This document shows positions 58,217 through 64,000 of a stretch of DNA of 64,000 bases, piece after piece. The notes under the pieces are model-generated. The model was not told where the DNA came from. It did no database searches and saw only the letters and a program-made list of their open reading frames with translations. The translations under genes were made by a program, and so were the position numbers. Position 1 is the first letter of the stretch, and each line of letters begins with the position of its first letter. This DNA comes from Isochrysis galbana (Eukaryota; Haptophyta; Isochrysidales; Isochrysidaceae). The stretch covers positions 5,804,407 to 5,868,406 of the forward strand of contig CM030932.1 in the NCBI GenBank assembly GCA_018136815.1, given 5' to 3'.

Positions 58217-59103
58217 TAAAATATAAAATAATTAATGTTATATCCTAGCCAACCCCACTAGCTAATAGGACACGACTTTTCCGTCCCGGAATCCCGCCAT
58301 GCCTGACGAGCCAGGTGTCCGAGTGCTACCGGCTACCGGGGGGAGGGGGCACTGCCCCCTCCCCTCGATATTTGTCCTGCCCCCAGTGCACGCACCGACC
58401 CCGCGCACCCCAGCACGTCCTCTCCTCGAGTCCACGCTGGGGGAAAACCCCTTTCGGGTAAAAGCAACGCAGGGGGGGGGGGGGGGGCACTCGTGAATAG
58501 GGGCCCAGGAGCGCTAATCTCTCCTCGCCGAAGCGGGTGGCCGCGGCGAGCCGCGGCCCTTCCCTCCTGGCTCTGGCGCCCCCGTCTTCTCTTACCCAAA
58601 CGGGGCGAGAAGACACGTTTCTGCCGGAGGGGAGAGCTGCCGCTCCACCCTCCCCTCCCTCTTCCCTCTTCCTCCTCTCTTCCCTGCGGCGGGGGCACAT
58701 GGCGTGCGCCTGCGGCCCCTCTTCAGGTCCCCAGGAGGCCAGCAGGGGCCTGGGAGCGCAGCTCAGGGGGCAGGTGAGGCTGGGGCATGGCCCTGGCCCC
58801 TCCTGCCTCTCCATCGCTGGCTCTCGAGCCCCTGCCAGTCGACTGGAGCTGGCTGGGGGGTCCTGATCAGGGGGGCCCAAGGGGAGGAGGGGTTGGTCAG
58901 AGGGATTGGCTGGCCACGACAGGCTAGGGCGTGCGATTCAGGCATGCCTGTGGGGAGAGGAATCGGTCAGCAGGGCAGTGTGCTCCTGGCAAGCCATCAG
59001 GCATGCCAGGAGAGTGGGTGGTTCCTCCCCCATGGCGGGGGAGGAGTGGAGGGAGGGGGGGGCTCGTGCCCCGCCATGGGTGAACCAAGTATAAACTTAG
59101 GTC
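58217..59103 (-). mobile_element. Retroposon copy 3, subfamily 2 (887 bp), 16-bp target-site duplication
   Basis: Direct repeats 'ttatcccactccagga' at 58201-58216 and 59104-59119. The minus strand starts 'ctaagtttatacttggttca' and contains the TGCCAGGAG hairpin, but its 3' half and A/T-rich tail ('aattattttatatttta') differ from copies 1 and 2. It is inserted into LINE coding sequence. Confidence 0.87.
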
Positions 59104-59470
59104 TTATCCCACTCCAGGAGGCCCAGCCCTAAGTGGGGCCCTTTTTCTGAGGCACTCTTCAGTGGGATTTCGGGGTGTGTGTTTTATCCACTGCAATCTT
59201 CGTCCCGTTTGCGCGTTCGTCCTTCGTCCACATTATCTTGTCTATGGATCTATCTCTTCACAGCTGCGTGGAATGATCTCGGGGCCGCCTCCGCGGATCA
59301 GAGACTCCTTCGCCTTATAGGCCACATCGGCCATGGCTTTGGCCTGAGCCTTGACCAGGCGCGCCACCCTTGCCAGCAACGCCCTGGAGGCTTTGCTGCG
59401 CTCCACCGGCAGCGTCGGGACAATTCCTGCACCGCCTGCCACGACCGCCACCCACCGGGCGAATATTAGC
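59104..59470 (-). pseudogene. LINE RT C-terminal fragment, part 2 (upstream of insertion)
   Basis: Minus strand frames include RALLARVARLVKAQAKAMAD, GGGPEIIPRSCEEID and, near the duplication, LGLGLLEWDNPH, the GGLGLL-type motif of LINE RTs. Multiple stops and frameshifts. Confidence 0.6.
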
Positions 59471-59796
59471 TCTGCCCCCGGTGCAGAGTCTGTGATCTAA
59501 CAGTAGATTGGACGGTTAACCCCACCTTTTTCCTCGGGAAATTTTCGTGGCGGCCCTCTTGAGTTTTTTTTGGGCTTGGGAGGACGGTCAAAAAATGCAG
59601 CCCCCCCCCACATGTTAGTAGTTATAAATCACTGTTTGACCGCCCTAGAAGATATTGGGCTAAAAAGCCATTCTACACCCATCCGGATAGAAAGGGAGCG
59701 TCTAGTCGGTGTGAATGCTTGAAAATTGACGCCATCGAGAAGACAACACGTACAACCCCTATTTATGACGTTGCATGCAGGTCCTATCATCCAATG
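59471..59796. repeat. 3' flank of TBCCD1 with short inverted-repeat element
   Basis: 59582-59645 runs from ACGGTCAAAAAATGCAG to TGTTTGACCGCCC, an inverted copy of 54361-54422. No gene. Confidence 0.5.
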
Positions 59797-62054
59797 TCAT
59801 GATGCGGATGCCGAGGGTCCGACTCCTAAAAGGTCGATCAACTGCCTCATATTGCCCGTACGAATGAGCCACTCGCGAAAGCGGATTTGCAACGCCGTGC
59901 TTACCTCTTCCTTGACTCCATGAGAACACTGCAACTCATCAAGTTGGGCGGAAAAGTCGCTAAGCTGCTTTGAACGCTGTGCAAGTGACTCGGCATAGGG
60001 AGGTGGAAGTTCAACCACTTGTTCCATGATGCTTCCAGTTTTTGCATCGGCTGGCACATCGAACGGAACATGGAAAAGTAGGTAAGCACATGGAGGTAAA
60101 AACGAGTAGCACGCCTCCATTTGATCCGTCGCCGTTCCTCCAAGTGATGACATTGCAGAGTGGGATGCGGCGCAACAAATCGGCTGATCCCAACAGTTGC
60201 AGCATAGTTTGGGGGATATCCGGGCGGCCTTCATATGCTTGGCCAGTGAGCCATACACGACTCCGAATGGTGCAAGAACAAGTCTATGGTTCTCGCCCCA
60301 TAGCAATGGACGAGTCGAACAGCACAAGTGCAACACGGTCTCTGAAATGTTGTGTGCATGTACCGCAGCGGCAGTGGCGAAGAGAGTTAGTCGATGGCAG
60401 TGTTGGACAGTCACCACACGCGCAACAGCCCCTGCCATAACCGTACAGTTGGTGCAGCCAACGACCTCAAGCATGCGAACGGGGGCAAGGATGTAAATAT
60501 GACAGCTATGACAATCGAATATTTGGACCGAGGTGCTTGCCGCATTGGCATCCTGGCCTTGAAAGACGAAAGTTCGCCGGCGCGAGCTGAGGAGCCGGAC
60601 CATGGCAGGCTCATGGCCCATAGCGACAGAGCCATGTTCTAGACTTCCGCTTAAACACGCGCTTGCAGCGCTGCTGGTCAAACTGGCGAAAGCCACATCG
60701 TCGTCGGGAGATATGGAACGCATCTGCAAAGGCGGAGGTCGTGTATGTTCGAGCACCTTAGTGCTACCCTCAAGATGATCTGGCTGGGCCCCACTGCTGG
60801 TGCACGGAGTGGTCTGCATGGATAAGGGAATTGTTTTCGTTCCAAGGAGCGAGTTGTCAAGGTCCATAAATACACAACCAGCAGGGAAGGCATCCACAGC
60901 GGTAGGCAACCGAGTACTTGGGCCACCAGATGCATCATCCAGCAAGGCATCTGAGAGGATGGTGACCAATTGCGAAATGTGAATCGGTTCGCCTCGTCGT
61001 GGACTCCACACCGCGAGCGCTTCTGACAAGGATGGCGATTGCTCGCAACTGCCGGAAGCGGATGCTCCCGCTACCTGCACGTTGAGGGGGAGATACGTGA
61101 TGGTGTGCACGAGGAAATTGAGGGGAGTGAATGGAATGAAATATTGACATGGAACAACTGTTGTGGTGTCAGCTTGGCTCAAGGAGGGTTCAGACCCACG
61201 ATTTGCTTTCACACCAGCGGATTGGAAATGGGAAAGTGAGTCCTGGCTATGGGAAGCGCGGTCACCTTCCGAGGCCGCAACAAGAGTGATAGCAAGTCGA
61301 TCTCATTCGCTTGGAGTTCTTCTGAGCCCTTGCTCACAATCAACAACAAAGTTATCAAGGATCTTGTGACCAGTTTTCGTCGTTCCAAAGCGAGGCCACT
61401 ATAAATGTGTCTGCGTGAGATATTCGAGTGTTGCAGCTGATCGAGGCGAGGAGTTGCGGCAAGCGAGCGAGGCGAAGTCATTGTTGGTGAGGTCGGTGGT
61501 ACAAGCATTGATATTGGCGAGGGTGGCACGCTGATTGGGGAGTCTATGCTTGCCCTTGGAGACAAAGGCGACATCATCGATGGATGGACGGCACTGACCG
61601 CCTACGAGGAGCCGAGTAGGTGGTTGATCAGGGCGAGCATACGTTTGCACAATCATGGGGCACCCACACCACGTTCGATATCATGCATGCTCGAGAGCTG
61701 AACTACCTTAGAGCGTGAGGCTGTGGCCATCATGGATGTGAGCTTGCCGTTGGCGTACTGCACCCAGATCCAAAGGAGGAGCGTCGCTAGCGGAATGCGC
61801 ACTCGGCCCCCATCCGCATCTCCCAGCCGGTCGCTGAGTATGGCTGCCAGTTCAAAGCTGGCTTCCGCCTGCTCGTGAGTGAGTCCCAAGGCCTCAGCTG
61901 ATATCTCTGTCCATTGATCGATGGCGAGCACCGCAGGGTGACCACGGCGTGCTCGGGTGAGAGCGAGGATGGTGTCCTCCGATAGGCTGGCGCCCGGCAA
62001 GGGGATGAGCCCGTGGTCCCAGATCTCGTGCGAGAGGTCGATCGGCGGCGCCAT
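59797..62054 (-). CDS. TBCCD1: TBCC domain-containing protein 1 (TBCCD1), 666 aa
   Basis: Centrosome/basal-body-associated relative of tubulin cofactor C and RP2. Exons 62054-61668, 61601-61266 and 61074-59797, both introns phase 0 with GT-AG ends. The N-terminal part MAPPIDLSHEIWDHGLIPLP is followed by a helical region (PLATLLLWIWVQYANGKL). The mid region has SEALAVWSP. The C-CAP/TBCC beta-helix reads SVQIFDCHSCHIYILAPVRM, LEVVGCTNCTVMAGAVARVV, VQHCHRLTLFATAAAVHAHN and LCCSTRPLLWGENHRLVLAP then FGVVYGSL. The late part CCNCWDQPICC, LLFHVPFDVPADA and REWLIRTGNMRQLIDLLG matches the human TBCCD1 end. The catalytic Arg of TBCC/RP2 is not expected in this branch. It suggests flagellar or centriolar biology in the host. 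Confidence 0.92.
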
Positions 62055-62139
62055 GCCGTTGGCGCCACACGCTGAGCGGCTTCAAATCCGCTGAAGTATT
62101 CACAGAAGCTAGGGTTTTCTGACGGAGGGCTCTCCATCA

Positions 62140-62345
62140 TAGTTTTCTTGGTTGTGATGTTATGCTACTCTACTCGTAAAGCTAGCAGTACTTTAGTTCA
62201 CAATAATAGCTGCGGTCCCTCTCATATTCGGGTGGGACACTTTAGCCCTCCGTCAGAGTTTTCTTGATTGTGGTGTTCTGGTGGTAGTACTTTAGTTCAC
62301 AATAGCTGTGGTCCCTCTCTTATATTTGGGTGGGTGAGAAATGCC
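62140..62345. repeat. Direct duplication upstream of TBCCD1
   Basis: 'agtactttagttcacaata...ggtccctctc' plus 'ccctccgtcagagttttctt' occur twice, about 96-120 bp apart. Possibly promoter-proximal. Confidence 0.6.
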
Positions 62346-62350
62346 TCTAG

Positions 62351-62640
62351 TAGCCCGGTCACTCACTATGGGGGTGCGGAGGGCACCAGCTAAAATGGGT
62401 AAATGAAGGGCTAAATAAGCTCCCTATAGGTTCCCGTAGGATAGATCAGCAAAAAAAATTGAGGGTTCTCCGGCGAAATTTTCGAAAAATACCGAATCTC
62501 AGGCCTTATTCTAGGGCGGTCAAACACGCCTTTTAACTTCTAAGGGTGAAAATTCACCAAGTCAATCAAGATTGAGGTTTTATCACGCGATTTTTAGGGA
62601 ATTACCCTGGAAATGGGGATATTAGGCATAATCTCATAAG
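62351..62640 (+). mobile_element. Element F truncated copy and GGGCGGTCAAACA fragment
   Basis: 62351-62512 follows element F from 'tagcccggtcactcact' to 'ttcgaaaaataccgaatc'. 62516 onward starts GGGCGGTCAAACA as at 54361. Confidence 0.6.
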
Positions 62641-62645
62641 AAATA

Positions 62646-62990
62646 TGCACATTTTCGACGCCATCCAACACACAGACCTATGAGGCGGGCTTCAAGGCTG
62701 GCCAAGGTGGGCGTGGAGGCGGTAGGAGCAACAACAACAAGGACAAGAAGCCTTGCTCCCACTGCGACCGCATGTACACGGGCATCTGCTGGTCCGACCC
62801 CGACACCGTGCACTTGATCGATTGGGACAAGGTGCCGGAGGGCCTCAAAGCCAGGATCAAGGCACAAAAACAAAACCCCAACAAGAACAAATGCTTTGCA
62901 CACCACCTAGCCATAGCTAGGCCTTGGGTTCACGACACACATGAAGCCTTGCATGAAGCCTTGCGCTTCTCACCCCTTGCGTGTCCGCCA
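62646..62990 (+). pseudogene. Copia gag fragment with zinc knuckle
   Basis: The frame reads TYEAGFKAGQGGRGGGRSNN then KKPCSHCDRMYTGICWSDPD and HLIDWDKVPEGLKARIK. A Cys-x2-Cys...Cys knuckle after a Gly/Arg linker is typical of retrotransposon gag. It is on the opposite strand to the pol fragment at 63359-63950. No start codon is identified. Confidence 0.5.
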
Positions 62991-63310
62991 AGAAGCGCTG
63001 CAACATCGTTGGGTGCTCCGAATGAGTGGCGAAAGCTTTCTTGTTACTTGTCTCTTAGGGGTCTCTACCCTTGCACGGTCCGTTGTCCGTTCAAACGACT
63101 CAACCGCCGTAACCGACTCAACCGCCGTAACCGACTCAACCGCCGGTCACGTAACCGACACAAAAACAAAACCCCAACAAGAACAAATGCTTTGCACACC
63201 ACCTAGCCATAGCTAGGCCTTGGGTTCACGACGCACATTAAGCCTTGCATGAAGCCTTGTATGAAGCCTTGCGTATGAAGCCTTGCGCTTCTCACCCCCC
63301 CTTGACCTGA
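62872..63310. repeat. 300-bp-spaced direct duplication and 18-bp minisatellite
   Basis: 'aaacaaaaccccaacaagaa...ttgggttcacgac' at about 62872-62938 recurs at 63170-63233, followed both times by 'gaagccttgc' iterations. Between them lie three 18-bp units (ccgccgtaaccgactcaa) at 63100-63150. Confidence 0.75.
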
Positions 63311-63358
63311 TCCCCCGGAGAAGGGCAACAAATGAGGGATTCGCAAGGCAGCAAGATC

Positions 63359-64000
63359 TCAGATGCGAACCATGATCAGCCCACGGAACTTGGTGAACTT
63401 GTTCGCCGCTAAGGGCTTCGTCATCATGTCGGCCACATTGAGCTCGGTCTGAACGTGGTAGACACGTAACACATTCTTCTGCGTGAGCTCACGCACGTAG
63501 AGCTCACGACGATGGATGTGACGGGCCAAACCCTTCATGATGGGATTGTCCGCGAGTGCCTTTGCACCCTTGCTGTCGGACAAGAGCGGGTCGACGTTGC
63601 GCATTGGCCTTGAGCGCGACCTCGTTGACGTCTTCCGCCTTCCTTGCTTGAAGGCGCTTGAGCTTGATTGCCTTGCCACTTGCCACCTCAACCATGTCCG
63701 TGCGCGTCTCATCCACGCCGTCCGGGAAGAAGCTGATGTCGTTGAAGTAGTCCGCCCCGGTGGCGCCCGAGTCGATGAGGATCTTGCACGTACATGCGCG
63801 ACTTGCGGATGCCGTCGCGCTTGTAGCGGAGGGTCTCACCTAGTGGGATGGCGCGTCCCACTTCCTTGATTGGCTTCTCGTCGATGAAGGTCTTGTTGGT
63901 CACCAAGGTGTTGTACTCCTTCATGCGCGCCTCCTCCCACAAGTCTTGTTCATCTTGTGGTAGGTACTTGAGTTGGTGCGGCTTAAAGGGCTTTGGGAAG
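63359..64000 (-). pseudogene. Scrambled Copia pol: RT start, protease, RNase H end
   Basis: Reading the minus strand downstream: WEEARMKEYNTLVTNKTFID (start of RT), a frame change into CKILIDSGATGADYFNDISF (aspartic protease DSGAT motif), then another into DPLLSDSKGAKALADNPIMK and TELNVADMMTKPLAANKF (RNase H C-terminus). In an intact Copia element the protease precedes integrase and RT, so the order is rearranged and large parts are missing. The element continues past the window edge. Confidence 0.7.

Overview
The window looks like nuclear DNA of a GC-rich, repeat-rich unicellular eukaryote. The evidence is spliced genes with GT-AG introns (at least seven loci), eukaryote-only families (TBCCD1, GMF/ADF-H, FIT lipid proteins, METTL21-type methyltransferases, CLC with CBS domains), and Copia, LINE, hAT-like and SINE-like elements. 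There are no operons or bacterial ribosome-binding patterns. Signal-peptide- and transit-peptide-like N-termini, very high GC and long C/G runs make an alga of the haptophyte or related chromist type my best guess. This is inference; no marker gene in the window settles it. One 100-N scaffold gap lies at 4390-4489.

Genes, left to right. A partial threonine dehydratase (1-1687, +). A three-exon helical protein of unknown function (9316-10576, +). A TPR-METTL21-type methyltransferase (13981-16335, -). A small SH3/Tudor-like protein running into a retroposon (16691-17332, +). An unassigned AT-richer ORF (18090-18413, +). A secretory cyclophilin (19655-20404, +). Organellar RsmH (22758-23925, +). 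A 1607-residue CS/armadillo protein (25956-30779, -). A TruA pseudouridine synthase (31274-33071, -). An ankyrin protein (36617-37481, -). An ABCB-type half transporter (39001-41076, +). A coiled-coil/GMF protein (44110-44889, +). A CLC antiporter (47757-50426, +). A targeted-protein first exon (53593-54021, -). A FIT-like protein (56253-57450, +). TBCCD1 (59797-62054, -). These are unlinked housekeeping functions with no visible pathway clustering.

The rest is mostly mobile or repetitive DNA. There are two arrays of a ~204-bp satellite (5570-7420 with a 612-bp higher-order period; 42040-42970). A LINE family is scattered as fragments: a CCCH-finger plus EEP-endonuclease 5' part near 35290-36045, and C-terminal zinc-binding RT parts at 2809-4389, 45420-46615 and 57950-59470. 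A ~760-890-bp retroposon family has three copies bounded by exact 15-16-bp target-site duplications (11030-11787, 24664-25423, 58217-59103). One hAT-like non-autonomous element has an 8-bp duplication (54897-55534). Two Copia remnants are internally inverted or scrambled (33242-33990; 62640-64000). Several further short repeat families recur in both orientations.

The most novel signals are the retroposon family, with a covarying hairpin and precise duplications; the subterminal-word family of hAT-like ends; the satellite higher-order structure; and a repeated module that carries a conserved membrane-spanning peptide. I see no CRISPR array, rRNA or convincing tRNA.
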